Shown here: one piece after another, positions 32,291 to 44,367 of the stretch | Position numbering within the stretch: position 1 is the stretch's first letter | How the letters are laid out: every line of letters starts with the position of its first letter | Source of the DNA: Diphasiastrum complanatum | Taxonomy: Eukaryota; Streptophyta; Lycopodiopsida; Lycopodiales; Lycopodiaceae | Assembly: GCA_029204225.1 (NCBI GenBank) | Contig: CM055111.1 | Location: 42,908,815 to 42,972,814, forward strand | Length of the DNA: 64,000 bases | Direction of reading: 5' to 3' | Position numbers and translations under genes: made by a program | The notes under the pieces: generated by a model | The model's input: the letters and a program-made list of their open reading frames with translations, nothing else | What the model was told of the DNA's origin: nothing | Database searches by the model: none

Positions 32291-32999
32291 ATGCAAAGCA
32301 GAGGTGTAGAATGGTGCGGTTGTGAGAAAGAAAGTGGATGGAGTTAGGTTGGAATGTTAAAAGGGAGTGGGTGAAGGAGGATGGCTCAAAGACACAAAGG
32401 TGTTTGTAGGCTATCGGTGGAAAAATGGAAGTTTGCAGAGATGGAAATGATAGGTTATGGTGAAAGTAGAGTGGGTGAGATGGTGAGGAAGTTGAAAAAC
32501 AAGGGGTCTATTATGGTGATGGTTATGAAGATGGTGTTTCACAATAGTGAAACTAGAGCGTGATGCGTGCTCCAGCTGCACTACCCCTCAACACTTCGAT
32601 GTGCAAAAGATTCAAATGGAAAAGTTACAACTCCGGGTGATATTAGGTTTTGTAATATCTTTGGTGATGGCGATCGGACTGGTTTCAAGATCAAAACGTG
32701 TGATGGTCGATGGACGAAGTGTGTGAATAATGACTGATCGATGGAGTGTAAGAGTGCCAGGATCAAGTATGGTTGCAAGGAGATTGCCATAAAGTAGTTG
32801 GAGGAAGGCTCCAATATTCGCACGTTGCTGAGGTAAGAATGTTTTCATTCTGGAAGTATTTATGGTCAGTCTTCGTGTTTCCTCGGTCGAGATTTTGTGT
32901 CCGACTCGGTCGACATTGTAATGGAAAGACGTGGTCGAGATTTCAAAAAAAAACTTGAGGAACTGCTTTGTCTCGGTCCGGTTGAGGTCTTAAATGGGA
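32291..32999. other. Spacer between repeat islands
   Basis: No gene or domain seen. Short frames at 32381-32563 (+) and 32581-32848 (-) are unremarkable. Scattered single copies of the tcggtcgagat core occur near 32884-32940. Confidence 0.4.
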
Positions 33000-33275
33000 G
33001 ACTCGGTCGAGATGTCCAGCAGGTGACTCAGTTGAGATGCTGAAGAGATGGCTCGGTCGAGGTGGTGACCAACGGATGCGATCGAGATGGTGACCAAGTG
33101 ACGCGGTCGAGATGGTGACCAAATAACGTGGTCGAGATGGTGAGCAAGTGACGTGGTCGAGATGGTGATCAAGTGACGCGGTCGAGATGGTGACCAAATA
33201 ACGGCGTCGAGATGGTGACCAAGTGACGCGGTCGAGACGGTGACCAAATAACGCAATCGCGGTCAAGACGGTGAC
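33000..33275. repeat. Tandem repeats, 25-bp unit with GTCGAGATGGTGACCAA (island 2)
   Basis: About nine to ten units of acgcggtcgagatggtgacc plus aagtg or aaata follow each other between 33050 and 33275 at a 25-bp period, with less regular copies before. The minus strand is open through it (32943-33278) only because the period keeps producing the same codons. Confidence 0.85.
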
Positions 33276-33689
33276 CAATGTCTTTTGAGTACTGCATCTC
33301 AGTAATGGTGTTGTAGAACTTCATGAAGTAAATTGTGACAGTGTCTAAAAAGAGAAGTTCTCAGTTTAATGAAGTATCTCAATGATCAAATTTGTGTTAT
33401 AAGTGAAAATTTTGAGATATTATATGTGCAGAAGTGAGTTAGACCTAAAATGTGACAAATGTTATCCCTGTTGTGTAGACCATTAGTTGTTGATCTATAA
33501 CTCTCTTTGAGAATGAATATGGATGGGAGAAAAAGAGTATGAAAAATAAAGATGCACTAGAATAAACAGATGCAGTCAACAAGCATAAAAAACAATAAGC
33601 AGATATAAAACTAGTCATGCAAAATAACGAAAACAAAACAGGAAAAAAATGTAAAACTAATATATACAATAGAGGAGTTAACTAGGTCA
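33276..33689. other. 3' untranslated stretch after gypsy pol
   Basis: AT-rich, without coding signal, between the integrase end and the 25-bp tandem repeats. Confidence 0.5.
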
Positions 33690-36600
33690 ACAAAAAACAA
33701 CTTTTCGTAGTATCGCTATAGATGACCACCATTGACGACAGTGTCTAGGAGTACTCCTTCAAGTGTTTGTAGTTGGACTGCTCCATTAGAAAAGGTTTTA
33801 TTGATAACATAAGGTCCTTCGCTTCGGAATTTCCAATTTGCCTGGATGCTTCTTAGATGTGTAAAGAAGCACCTGGTCACCTAAGTGTAAATCTTTATTG
33901 TGCATGTGACAATCATGCCAGGCTTTTTGGCGGCATTTGTTAACTAATTGTGCGTGATATGATATGAGTCGAATCTCGCGCAATTGGGCTAATGCAAATA
34001 GCATGGTTTGGACTTGTTGTTCGATTGTAGCTTTCTCACATAGATCTGTAGAGAAAGTTTGCATGACTCTCAAAGAAGGAACTAAGAATTCAACAAGCAT
34101 TACTGCCTCTTGACCATATACAAGATGGAATGGGGTAACCCATCCAGTGGCCTTCTTGGGAGTCGTGTGGTACTCCCAGATAGCGGAGAACAATTTGGTT
34201 TTCCAATCTGATCGACTTGTTTCGACTATCTTGGTCAAGATTTTACAAATCATCTTATTGGTGGATTCTGCCTGGCCATTACATCTAGGATAGTACAGAG
34301 TACTTTTACGGTGGACAACAAGGTAATGGCGGAGGAGATTATCGATTACTTCATTTAAGAAGTGTGTGTGCCGCGGTCACTAGCAAGCTCAATTGGACAG
34401 CCAAAATGTGTAATAGTGTTTTCATAAAGAAAACGCGCTACGGTCTTCGCATTGGCGTCCTTTGTTGCACGTGCTTCTACCCACTTGGTGGCGTAATCAG
34501 TTGCTATCAGGATATAGCATGCCTGGGTAGTCTTGGTTGTTGGGCTGATGGGCCCAACGAAGTCTATACCCCACTTATGGAAGGCTTCGCCTTCTATAAT
34601 GGGTGTCAGCGGGGTGAAGTTTGCTTTTGTATTCATTTTGGCTTGTTGGCAAACATCACATGTTTTAATGATAGCCAAGGTATCCTTAAATAGTGATGGC
34701 CACCATAAGCCCGCGCGAAGGATGATCTTAGCAGTCGCTTCAGCAGAGAAGTGACCACCACCGATGCCCTCATATTCATATCTCAAATTCATAAGCGCAT
34801 TTGCGTATAATACGGTCAGTGCCCCTTTTGTATAATTGTCCTGCTACGAGTTAAAAGGGTGCTGCTTTTAGCAAAAATTTATCCTTTTTGCTATCGTACT
34901 TAGGCCCTCTTTGAGACAGCATGTGGTTAGAAAATGAGTGATTTCCTCAGCCCACAAGGGTGGCATCGATCTGAAAAGGCATGCATCAGGGAGATTGTCG
35001 TTGACTGGTGCATCGACCTTTTCAGCATTTGGAAGTCTGGAAAGGTGATTGGCCATGAAGTGTTGGGTTCCCTTCTTGACAATTATTGAAAAATTGAATT
35101 CCTCGAGTATTAACAGCCATCGAGCTATATGTCCCATTTTATAGGATTTATTAACAATATATAACAGGGCTTGATGGTCTGTGTAGAAGGCAAAGGTTGG
35201 CCTAGTAGATAATGTATGAGTTATTGTACTGCATAGACCATGGCCAGTGCTTTTCTCTCAGTTTTTGTATAATTTACTTCAACAAACACCAGTTGTCTGC
35301 TCAAGAAATGTATCGAAAAATCCTTTCCATATTTGTCCGATTGTGCAAGGAGACCTCCTATGGCAATTTTACTTGCGTTGGTATGCACATGGAATTCCTT
35401 CATGTAGTCTGGGGAACGAAGTATGGGGGCTGTGGTAGGCATCGTTTTTAACTCCTCAAAAGCTTGTATGCACTCCTCAGTCCATCTAGGGTCTACCACA
35501 ACTAAATAAACGAGTCGCGCCTTACCGGCGTAGTCGATTATGAAGATGCAGTAATAGTTAGTATGGCCTAGGAACACATAAACTTCCTTCACTGTTGTGG
35601 ATAAAGGCATCTCAACTATCACCTTGATCTTTGAGGGATTTGTAGAAATACCATCCTTCGAAATGATATGTCCAAGGACAACCTCATGGGTTACCCAGAT
35701 TTGACATTTCTCAGGGTTTAGTGAGATTCCAAACCTACGACAGCGAATGAAGATCTTTTCTAGTGCTTCGAGGTACTTGTCCGCTGAGGAATGTACACCA
35801 AGGTCATCAAGATAGATCTCCACAATCCTGTGTAGCAAGTCTTGGAAGGCCATTTGCATGACCCGCTGAAACGTTGAAGGGGCGTTGCATAAGCCAAAAT
35901 GCATGACATTATAAGCATAAACACCATTTTCTGTGGGAAACACGATTTTGTGTCTATCTTCTAGAGCAATTTAGACCAAAAAATAGCCACTAAACCCATC
36001 TAAGAAGCTGAAAGCTTCAGCTCCTGCCATTTTCTCAAAGATTTATGTATTTAGGGGTAAGGAAAAATGATCTTTTTTCGTAACCGCATTAAGATTCTTT
36101 AGATCGACGCAGATACAAAGCTTGCCATTCTTCTTGGGTACTATCACAATGGGTGATACCCAATCAGTATGTTGACTTCATAGATGAAGCCAACATCCAT
36201 CAATTTCTTAATATCTTCATCGATCCGCTCGCGATAAACAGGGTTACTTTGGTATGGCTTATCCCGAATAGGCTTAGCATTCTCCTCTAAAGGAATAGTA
36301 TGGATCGCTATTTCAGGTGGTACCCCTTTCATTTCAGTATAATTCCATGCAAATACATCCCTGTATTTACGGAGTAAGGTCTCCAGATCAAAAAGTTGAC
36401 CTGGCGTGAGATGGGCTCCGACGTAAACAATGCGATCCACATTTTTCTCAGGATCTTTAAGATTTAGCTCTATGGTTTTGGCTGGTCCTTCAAAGGAGTG
36501 GGAAACTTTTGTAGGTTCTTGTTGTGGTTGTGGCAACTGGATGACCACGTCATCAAGTGTGAAGTCCTTGAACTTGCTTGGTAGATCAAAAGGTGGTTCC

Positions 36601-37745
36601 ACAAAGTTCTTCAGAACTTTGGAAATCACTTGTGTGGATGCGCTATCAGATGTGGATGCTTGATTGGATGGTTTGTCCTTTGTCTGTTCAGACAATGGCT
36701 TGATAGGTTGCTTAAGCTTCTCGCACATTTGTTTTTGTCTCTCGGTTAAATTTTGTGTCGACGATTGGATTTTTTTGGAACCGAGGTTTTCTAATTTGTT
36801 GAGGAGGCGGTGTTGTTGCCTCTCGAATCATGTCTTTATCTATTGTATCCCAGACTTCATCTTGATACATGTCCCATGTGTATACTTTGGGTTTGGGCCT
36901 ATATGTTGGGGTGTTGGGTACTTTGGACGTCAATTGCACATGAGCCAAAGGCCCTGGCGACTTGATCTCCTGTGGAATGAATTTAGATAACGTTTGTTAT
37001 CTAGATAAAGGAGCACATGTTCATCCATCATCTCAACATCATTCATCGAAAGAATACCTTCTTCTCAATATCATTCATCGAAAGAATACCTTCTTCCGAC
37101 GGCCAAAAAACTAGGTTCTCCTGGGCACCAAGATATGGGGATGGGGTCGATCATCTAAGGGGAATGATGGGTGTATCAATGTCCATAGAAGATGGTAGAA
37201 TATACACTTCTTTTGCAGCTGTTTCGATACGACATCTATTGGAATCAGCACAATCCAAAGTGGCTAGTGCTTGACCCCAATTTATAATGTCGATTGATCT
37301 CGTATAGTGTCCTTTGGGTTGGATCGAGACACTATCTGAAGTTGTTGATGACCAATCTGGCATATACCTTGGCGGGCTTTATATGGCCAGTCGAGTCAAC
37401 AGTGACTCGTTTTCATTATTGCTAAAGGTTATCTTGATTCTCTTCCAATCCTGGACAACACCTGCCATTTGGAGCCAGGGTGTACCCAGAAGGAGCTTAT
37501 TTGTATTTGCATCATTTGGTAAATCGAGAATTACGTAAATTTGACTCCTGCAATACGTACTGGTATATTCGATAAGTGACTTGCATGGTCTGTGACTTGC
37601 TGATCGGCCATACAAAGTTTGTAACATGGCTGATCTAATTTATGGAACCCCCATGACTTTGCTACTGACAAATCCATTATGTTTATGCCTGATCCACTAT
37701 CGAGGATAACGGATAATGTTGGATAATCTTTATAGGTCATATTTA
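33690..37745 (-). pseudogene. Athila/Tat-like Ty3/gypsy pol, decayed
   Basis: Minus-strand order: protease VILDSGSGINIMD (about 37700) and LLLGTPWLQMAGV; a long Pro/Gln-rich spacer; RT from RKYRDVFAWNYTEMKGVP (about 36330), PYQSNPVYRERIDED, then FPTENGVYAYNVMHFGLCNA and active-site YLDD (about 35810); RNase H FHVHTNASKIAIGGLLAQ, where the family has D-A-S; SRLPNA; integrase zinc segment (GGHFSAEATAKIIL, CDVCQQAKMN), core (WGIDFVGP, YATKWVEA, LASDRGTH) and C-terminal segment (EGPYVINKTFSNGAVQLQTL, ending near 33690). No chromodomain is present, and the phrase WNYTEMKG with the long spacer fits Athila/Tat. Many stops and frameshifts. The gag of this element is at 48240-49488, displaced by the copia insertions. 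Confidence 0.82.
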
Positions 37746-38203
37746 AGGTGATTCTAGTCCGCTTCTTCAGGATCTAACTTTCTAGCCTGGAAAGTTAAGA
37801 CATCTTTGATACTCAAGGGCGAAGGACTCTTCCCCTGGGTAGATGGCACAGAAGAAATGCCTACGACAACAAACAAGGAGCTACGCGAATGGAGGGAGAA
37901 AAACGACATGGCAGTGGCCTTGCTATCATCTTCCATCAAAGATAGCCTTATACTTGACCTGGCTACACTCTCCAAGGCTAAGGAGATGTGGGATACACTG
38001 CTCACAAGATTTCAGACGAAATCAAGAAGTCAGATTATGATGCTGGAAGATCAGCTGACAAATCTACAATGGGATGGAAAAGACCTCACCTCTTTCGTGA
38101 GAAAGATGAAGAATCTGTTTCTATTACTACACAACTCAAGAGCAGAGAATGCAGTATCAGCTGAGAAGCAGCTCACATATCTGTTGAGAGCCTTACCCAG
38201 ATC

Positions 38204-38208
38204 TTTTC
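38204..38208 (+). other. Target site duplication, left copy
   Basis: TTTTC directly before the TGTTAAAA of the left LTR; the same five bases follow the right LTR at 44368-44372. Five base pairs is the normal copia target duplication. Confidence 0.9.
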
Positions 38209-38890
38209 TGTTAAAAATTCACAGTTCTAGCTTGACTAGTTTTGGTCATATGACTTGTAAATAGTTAGATGGTCATGATGTGGCTTGTCACACGTGCCAA
38301 ATAGCATAGGATTCCATTCATAAGGATGTTCTCAAGTAGTCCTAAGTGTTAGAACCTTTGGAATGAGTCCAAATTATGCTTAGATACAAGGGAGAAAAAA
38401 TAGGAGCTATTTTTGGTAATTTTTGCATTGTTGAGGGATCTCCAAGATTCCAACCCTAACTTGGTAGGGATGAAAGATCCACCAAAATTAGCATTAGGGA
38501 TAGGTTTAGGGATACTCATACCTGCCCAAAACCGTGATGGATCATGTATATATAGGTGATGATATCTCACCAAAATCAATCAAGCAATTTCATGATTTTT
38601 CTCTCATAATGGTGCAATTGCTCTCTATGTTCATAATTGTTTGAGTACTTGTGATTACTAATGATTATAGGATTGAATGTAGGTCTGGTGTACAGTACTC
38701 AGACTTTGGGAGGCCGTACTTTCACACGTGTGAAGCCTTCTTCAAGGATTTGGGCCATTTAGTGAGGTTCAAGCATAGATTTTTGATGGATTTTGATGGT
38801 TCAACTTGTGCTAATCTTATGAAATCATAATCTATTGTTTCCCTCATCATTTCAAGTGTTTTAGGATCCTTATTTGCTGTAATTTTTACA
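38209..38890 (+). repeat. 5' LTR of the young copia element
   Basis: 682 bp from TGTTAAAAATTC to TTTTTACA. TATATATA at 38547-38554 is the likely TATA box, placing transcription start about 30 bp downstream. Confidence 0.96.
38547..38554 (+). promoter_or_regulatory. Putative TATA box of the 5' LTR
   Basis: TATATATA in the middle of the LTR, repeated at the same position (44024-44031) in the 3' LTR. It would drive the full-length genomic RNA. Confidence 0.6.
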
Positions 38891-38902
38891 TGGTATCAGA
38901 GC
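38891..38902 (+). other. Primer binding site, initiator Met tRNA
   Basis: TGGTATCAGAGC, perfect for plant copia elements, begins at the base after the 5' LTR. Confidence 0.93.
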
Positions 38903-39702
38903 CTAAAGGCTGAAATGAGCTAAATCCTTGGTTTTCATTCAATTTGATCACAATTTTTTATCTAAATCTTGTGTAGATTGGATCTTAGCATCTAGTATTG
39001 ATTCTAGAACTCAAAGTGAGTCAAATACATTGGAGATTGGTGTTGTGTGACTTCATTTGCAGGTGTTTAGGTGTCTAAAACCAGAGGCAAAGTTGAATTC
39101 AATTCACATTACCAAGATAGCAAGTTTTGCTTGCTCCAAGCATTGATTTCTAAGCGAGTTTTGGAGGTGATTTCATAGAGGAGGCTTTCTAGCATTCAAG
39201 GAGAGGGAAGATCAGAGTTTTGGGGACTCTTCAAGGCTGTTCTAAGGTGTAGTAGACACCTCCTAAAGTGATTTAGGTTCAGTCCAACCATTGCTTGACT
39301 TATGCACCAAATTAGATCAATTTTTCATCAATTTTGATCATTTTTTTGCTTGTGATTGGATAGTAGATTGTGTTGCATCCTCATTAAGTTCCATTTAGAT
39401 CTTGTACAAGTGATTTTGGAAGTATATTAGGTTGCTGAAATTCACTCTTGATCAGATCATTTGGAAGCTTTAATGTTCTTTATAGAAAGAGGGGCAATTC
39501 TACTAGTATTGTCTACTTCAATCAAGCAAGTGCATTGTTTCTAGTATTCTATGATTTGATTTTGTTAGAGATCATTCTTAGATATTTATAGGAAGTCTAT
39601 TACTGATCTTTTCAGGTCCCTAAGAAGTGGGATAAGGTAGACCTTCAATCAAATCAATAGAAGTAACCTTCATTTGTGTCAAGTCCTTGATTAGGAGACT
39701 AG
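38903..39702 (+). other. Untranslated leader of the young copia element
   Basis: 800 bases between primer site and Gag start, without a long ORF. It presumably contains the packaging and dimerisation signals, which cannot be pinpointed by eye. Confidence 0.6.
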
Positions 39703-42700
39703 ATGGCATCTATAAATGCATATCTTTTGGATACTAATGAAAGGCTCAACAAAACTAACTATTCCATATGGAAAGTTAGAATGGAATCGATCATGATCAT
39801 GCAAGATCTGATGGAAATTGTAAATGGTAAGGAGGGTGAACCTATTCATCCTCAAGAAAAAGCCAAATACATCAAGAGGTGCAATGTTGCACTACATTGC
39901 ATAAAAATGAATGTTGCAAATGAACTCTTAAGAGAGGTAGGAGATTGCACTTCAGCTCAAGATGCTTGGGAGACTTTGCAAAAGGTCTATGAATCCAAGA
40001 ACCAATCTAGAATGTTAGCTTTGAAGAATCAAATCTATAGAAGCTATCAAAAGAAAGGAGAGAGTGCACATACTTTTGTCCTAAGAGTAAAGGAATTGAA
40101 CAAAGAGCTAGCCTTTATAGGTGACCCTATCAAGGATGAAGAGCTTGTTCAACTCATATTGAATGGACTAAGCTTTGAATTTGACAATTTGGTTCAGGGA
40201 TATGCAATTATGGGTAAGCTACCCATACTTGAAGAACTCCAAGGCACACTCATGGCCGAGGAATCAAGAAGGAGCCAAATGCAAGAGAGGATGGATAGGC
40301 TTTCCATCCAAGGTGGAGATGACCAAGCTCTCTTCACCAAAGGCAAAGGCAAGTCCAAAGGCAAAGGATCAACATTCAAGAAGTCTACAAAGCTTGAGGA
40401 TCAAGAAGGACCCCCAAAGGCATCTCCATCAACCACCAAAGTCAAGAAGGACAAATCAAAGGTGAAGTGCTACTATTGTAGCAAGATGGGGCATTATGCC
40501 TCGGAATGCTTCAAGAGGAAGCAAGATCAAAGCCAAGCCAACATGAGCAAAGAGGAGGAGGAGGAGAGTTCACATGAGGACTCTCTCATGATGTCCATAT
40601 TTTCTTCAACAAGCTTCAAAGGAGAAGATCCTTGGTGGATTGACTCGGGTGCTAGTTCACACATGACTAGTAAAAGGGAGTTTTTCTCTTCTCTCTTATC
40701 TTATGATGGACCTATAAAGTCTATCTATACAGCAAATGATGAAGCTTGTAAGATTGAAGGAGTTGGTAGCATTCCCCTTTGCTTAGGGTCTTCCAAAAAG
40801 ATCAACATAGAAGGTGTTTTGTACATTCCTACAATAACAAAGAATCTACTAAGTGTTGGCCAAATGGTAGACAATGGTTTCAATGTTGACTTTGCTTCAA
40901 ATGAATGTTTCATCAAGAAGAAGGGTAAGATAGTGGCTAAGGGCACTAGACTTGGAAAGCTTTATAAGTTGGATGCATTTGTGGATACTAATGTTGTCAT
41001 GTTGGCCGAGAAGAGCAACATATCTACCTTTACTTTATGGCACAAAAGACTTGGACATGTCAACTCGGGTTCCATGGAGGCTATGATCAAGGAGGAGTAT
41101 GCTTTAGGCCTACCAAGGTCTATTGGGAAGGAAGACAAGGTTTGTGAAGCTTGTGCCTTATCCAAGGCACATAAGAAGGTGTTTCCTAACTCCATCACAA
41201 AGTCATCTCATCCTCTTGAACTCATACACTCAGATGTGCACATTGCTAGCACCAAATCTAATGGAGGTTCATCCATGTTTTTAGCCTTCATTGATGACTA
41301 CTCAAGATATTGTTGGGTGTTCTTACTTTCCTTCAAGTCTCAAGTATTTGATACTTTTGTAAAGTTCAAGTTGTTTGTGGAAAAGCATCATAATCATAGC
41401 ATCAAGATTCTTAGAAGTGACAATGGTGGAGAATTCATCTCCAATGAGTTCAAGGCCTTTTGTGAGGAGGAAGGGATCAAGAAAGAGACTTCTTGTCCTT
41501 ACACTCCTCAACAAAATGGAGTTGCTGAAAGAAGGAATAGAACATTATGTGAATGTTCTAAGGCTTTAAGATTAGATGCTTGTTTGCCCAAATCCTTTTG
41601 GGGTGAGTCTCTTGTATGTGCAAACTACTTGATGAATAGGGTGTCTTGCAAAGCAATTAAAGGCAAAACTCCTTATGAGATGTTGTATGGAAAGAAACCC
41701 AATCTTAATCACTTGAAAGTTTTTGGGTGTATATGTTATGTGCATGTGCCATTGGAAACAAGAACCAAGGAGGATCCATCTTCCACAAGAGGGATCATGC
41801 TTGGATATGCAAGCTCAAGCAAGGGCTACAAAGTCTATCTCCCATCCTTGAACAAATTTGTTGTTTCAAGGGATGTCATCTTTGATGAACATCATATGCA
41901 TATGCTTGAAGAAGGCTCAAGTGCTCCAACAATCAAGAAGAAGATGGCCGAGGAGCAAGATCTTGGTTTTGAGGAGGAGCTCATGGAGGAGCAAGAACCA
42001 AACCCACCTATCACACCAAGGAGATCTTCAAGGGCAAATGTGGAGCCATCAAGGCTCACATATCAAGGCAAAGGACAGCAAGTTGAGGGTATCTCATCCA
42101 CTTCTTATGCTTTATCTAGTTTTGAAGAACCGTCTAATGTTGAAGATGCATTGAACTCCAAAGAATGGTATAAAGCTATGTTGGATGAGTATGATGCCTT
42201 GATTGAGAATGAAACTTGGTCGCTTGTTGAGAGACCTCAAAGAAATGCAATAGGATGCAAGTGGGTCTTCAAGCTCAAGTTGAATGCAAATGGGAGTGTT
42301 AACAAACATAAAGCAAGATTAGTTGCAAAAGGTTATGCTCAAGAGAGAGGGATAGACTATGAGGAAACTTTTGCACCCGTGGCCAAGATGGTCACAATAA
42401 GGCTAATCATTGCACTTGCATCACATTTTGGATGGATTCTATGTCAAATGGATGTCTCTAATGCTTTCTTGAATGGTTTTTTGGAAGAGGATATCTATAT
42501 GGAGCAGCCACAAGGGTTCATCAAGCATGGAATGGAGAACAAAGTATGCCATCTCCAAAGAAGCATCTATGGCTTGAAGCAAGCCTCGAGATCTTGGAAT
42601 TCAAGACTACATTGCTATCTTATTTCACTTTCTTTTGTTCAAAGTGAGTATGATCCCACTCTTTACATTAAGTTTGATGATGTTGATATTGTACTTTTAC

Positions 42701-43671
42701 TCATTTATGTAGATGACATCATCATTAGTGGAAATAGTGTTGATGGTATTGAAAAAATCAAGATAGATCTATCCTTAGAGTTCAAGATGGTAGATCTAGG
42801 GTGTCTTCACTTCATCTTAGTCATAGAAGTACTTAGAGGGTCTGATTTTATCTTTATAAGTCAAGTAAACTATGCTCAAAGTCTTTTGAAGAAGTTTAAG
42901 ATGGAAGTATGCAAAAGTGTTGACACACCAATGGAGAAAGATGTAAAAGTGCCAAATGAAGATGATGAAAGATCCTTCATGGACATCACTTTGTTTAGGC
43001 AACTTATAGGTTCCTTAATGTGGATCACTATAACTAGACCAGATCTTAGCTTTAGTGTATGTAGGTTGAGCCAAACCATGCAAAAGCCATTGAATATCCA
43101 TTGGAAAAAGGCTAAGAGGATTCTAAGATACATCTCAAGTACATTGGATTTTGGGATTCTATATAGAGGAGATGTGATTAACCTTCATGCATTTAGTGAT
43201 TCAGATTTTGCAGGGGACAAGAGGGATAGGAAATCAACAAGTGCCTATTCAACTTTCATAGGAGAAGGTGTGGTTTCATGGCTTTCAAAAAAGCAAGAAA
43301 CTATATCTCTATCTTCAACCAAGGCCGAGTACAAAGCTTTGACAACCACTACAAAGGAGGTACTTTGGATCAAGAGATTATTGGTGGAACTAAAGATCAT
43401 GGATTCAGAGGAGGCACCAATCATCTACAATGACAATATATCAGCCCAACACCTTGCATCTAACCCAATCTTCCATGCAAGATCTAAGCACATTGAGATA
43501 TGCCATCACTTTGTGAGAGAAATGGTGCAAGCCAAGGAGATTGCTTTGGAGCATGTTCCAAGCAATGAATGTGTAGCTGATCTACTTACTAAACCACTTC
43601 AAAAGACACCTTTTATGAAGTTCAGATCATCACTTGGAGTGATTAGTAAAGCAATGATTGAACCAAGCTAG
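39703..43671 (+). CDS. Copia Gag-Pol polyprotein, intact (1322 aa)
   Basis: Start MASINAYLLDTNERLNKTNY places the Gag N-terminal motif as in related elements. Residues 1-250 are UBN2-type Gag; zinc knuckle C256 to C269 (CYYCSKMGHYASEC); aspartic protease D314-S-G-A; pre-integrase LWHKRLGHVN and CEACALSKAH; integrase catalytic triad D511, D573, E609 with exact 35-residue spacing between the last two; RT active site Y1002-V-D-D; RNase H D1168, E1209, D1244 with SDFAGDKRDRKSTSAYST. One frame serves Gag and Pol without a stop or shift, as in most plant copia elements, so the Gag excess must come from processing or RNA splicing. No disabling lesion was found. It can be expected to work if transcribed. 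Confidence 0.97.
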   Translation: MASINAYLLDTNERLNKTNYSIWKVRMESIMIMQDLMEIVNGKEGEPIHPQEKAKYIKRCNVALHCIKMNVANELLREVGDCTSAQDAWETLQKVYESKNQSRMLALKNQIYRSYQKKGESAHTFVLRVKELNKELAFIGDPIKDEELVQLILNGLSFEFDNLVQGYAIMGKLPILEELQGTLMAEESRRSQMQERMDRLSIQGGDDQALFTKGKGKSKGKGSTFKKSTKLEDQEGPPKASPSTTKVKKDKSKVKCYYCSKMGHYASECFKRKQDQSQANMSKEEEEESSHEDSLMMSIFSSTSFKGEDPWWIDSGASSHMTSKREFFSSLLSYDGPIKSIYTANDEACKIEGVGSIPLCLGSSKKINIEGVLYIPTITKNLLSVGQMVDNGFNVDFASNECFIKKKGKIVAKGTRLGKLYKLDAFVDTNVVMLAEKSNISTFTLWHKRLGHVNSGSMEAMIKEEYALGLPRSIGKEDKVCEACALSKAHKKVFPNSITKSSHPLELIHSDVHIASTKSNGGSSMFLAFIDDYSRYCWVFLLSFKSQVFDTFVKFKLFVEKHHNHSIKILRSDNGGEFISNEFKAFCEEEGIKKETSCPYTPQQNGVAERRNRTLCECSKALRLDACLPKSFWGESLVCANYLMNRVSCKAIKGKTPYEMLYGKKPNLNHLKVFGCICYVHVPLETRTKEDPSSTRGIMLGYASSSKGYKVYLPSLNKFVVSRDVIFDEHHMHMLEEGSSAPTIKKKMAEEQDLGFEEELMEEQEPNPPITPRRSSRANVEPSRLTYQGKGQQVEGISSTSYALSSFEEPSNVEDALNSKEWYKAMLDEYDALIENETWSLVERPQRNAIGCKWVFKLKLNANGSVNKHKARLVAKGYAQERGIDYEETFAPVAKMVTIRLIIALASHFGWILCQMDVSNAFLNGFLEEDIYMEQPQGFIKHGMENKVCHLQRSIYGLKQASRSWNSRLHCYLISLSFVQSEYDPTLYIKFDDVDIVLLLIYVDDIIISGNSVDGIEKIKIDLSLEFKMVDLGCLHFILVIEVLRGSDFIFISQVNYAQSLLKKFKMEVCKSVDTPMEKDVKVPNEDDERSFMDITLFRQLIGSLMWITITRPDLSFSVCRLSQTMQKPLNIHWKKAKRILRYISSTLDFGILYRGDVINLHAFSDSDFAGDKRDRKSTSAYSTFIGEGVVSWLSKKQETISLSSTKAEYKALTTTTKEVLWIKRLLVELKIMDSEEAPIIYNDNISAQHLASNPIFHARSKHIEICHHFVREMVQAKEIALEHVPSNECVADLLTKPLQKTPFMKFRSSLGVISKAMIEPS

Positions 43672-43673
43672 AT

Positions 43674-43685
43674 AGTGAGGAGGAG
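43674..43685 (+). other. Polypurine tract of the young copia element
   Basis: agtgaggaggag directly before the 3' LTR. Confidence 0.85.
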
Positions 43686-44367
43686 TGTTAAAAATTCACA
43701 GTTCTAGCTTGACTAGTTTTGGTCATATGACTTGTAAATAGTTAGATGGTCATGATGTGGCTTGTCACACGTGCCAAATATCATAGGATTCCATTCATAA
43801 GGATGTTCTCAAGTAGACCTAAGTGTTAGAACCTTTGGAATGAGTCCAAATTATGCTTAGATACAAGGGAGAAAAAATAGGAGCTATTTTTGGTAATTTT
43901 TGCATTGTTGAGGGATCTCCAAGATTCCAACCCTAACTTGGTAGGGATGAAAGATCCACCAAAATTAGCATTAGGGATAGGTTTAGGGATACTCATACCT
44001 GCCCAAAACCGTGATGGATCATGTATATATAGGTGATGATATCTCACCAAAATCAATCAAGCAATTTCATGATTTTTCTCTCATAATGGTGCAATTGCTC
44101 TCTATGTTCATAATTGTTTGAGTACTTGTGATTACTAATGATTATAGGATTGAATGTAGGTCTGGTGTACAGTACTCAGACTGTGGGAGGCCGTACTTTC
44201 ACACGTGTGAAGCCTTCTTCAAGGATTTGGGCCATTTAGTGAGGTTCAAGCATAGATTTTTGATGGATTTTGATGGTTCAACTTGTGCTAATCTTATGAA
44301 ATCATAATCTATTGTTTCCCTCATCATTTCAAGTGTTTTAGGATCCTTATTTGCTGTAATTTTTACA
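43686..44367 (+). repeat. 3' LTR of the young copia element
   Basis: 682 bp, same ends and length as the 5' LTR, three substitutions and no indels between them. Confidence 0.96.

Larger units (their letters stand above)
38209..44367 (+). mobile_element. Complete young Ty1/copia retrotransposon, 6159 bp
   Basis: All parts are present in order: 682-bp LTR, initiator-Met primer site, 800-bp leader, a 1322-codon Gag-Pol, polypurine tract and a second 682-bp LTR, flanked by TTTTC duplications. The two LTRs differ at only three positions (38304/43781 G-T, 38340/43817 T-A, 38706/44183 T-G). It is inserted in codon 135 of the outer copia Gag frame. Everything needed for autonomous transposition appears intact by sequence. 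Confidence 0.96.

Noticed and set aside
33000-33275. Regularly spaced 25-bp repeats resembling a CRISPR array
   Set aside because: The units are contiguous, without unique spacers; the window is plant nuclear DNA; the repeat belongs to a gypsy element's untranslated region.
32943-33278. 111-aa minus-strand frame with repeated HLDRV/TISTAS words
   Set aside because: It arises from the 25-bp tandem repeat read in frame; all such frames on this strand show the same repeated words and no domain.
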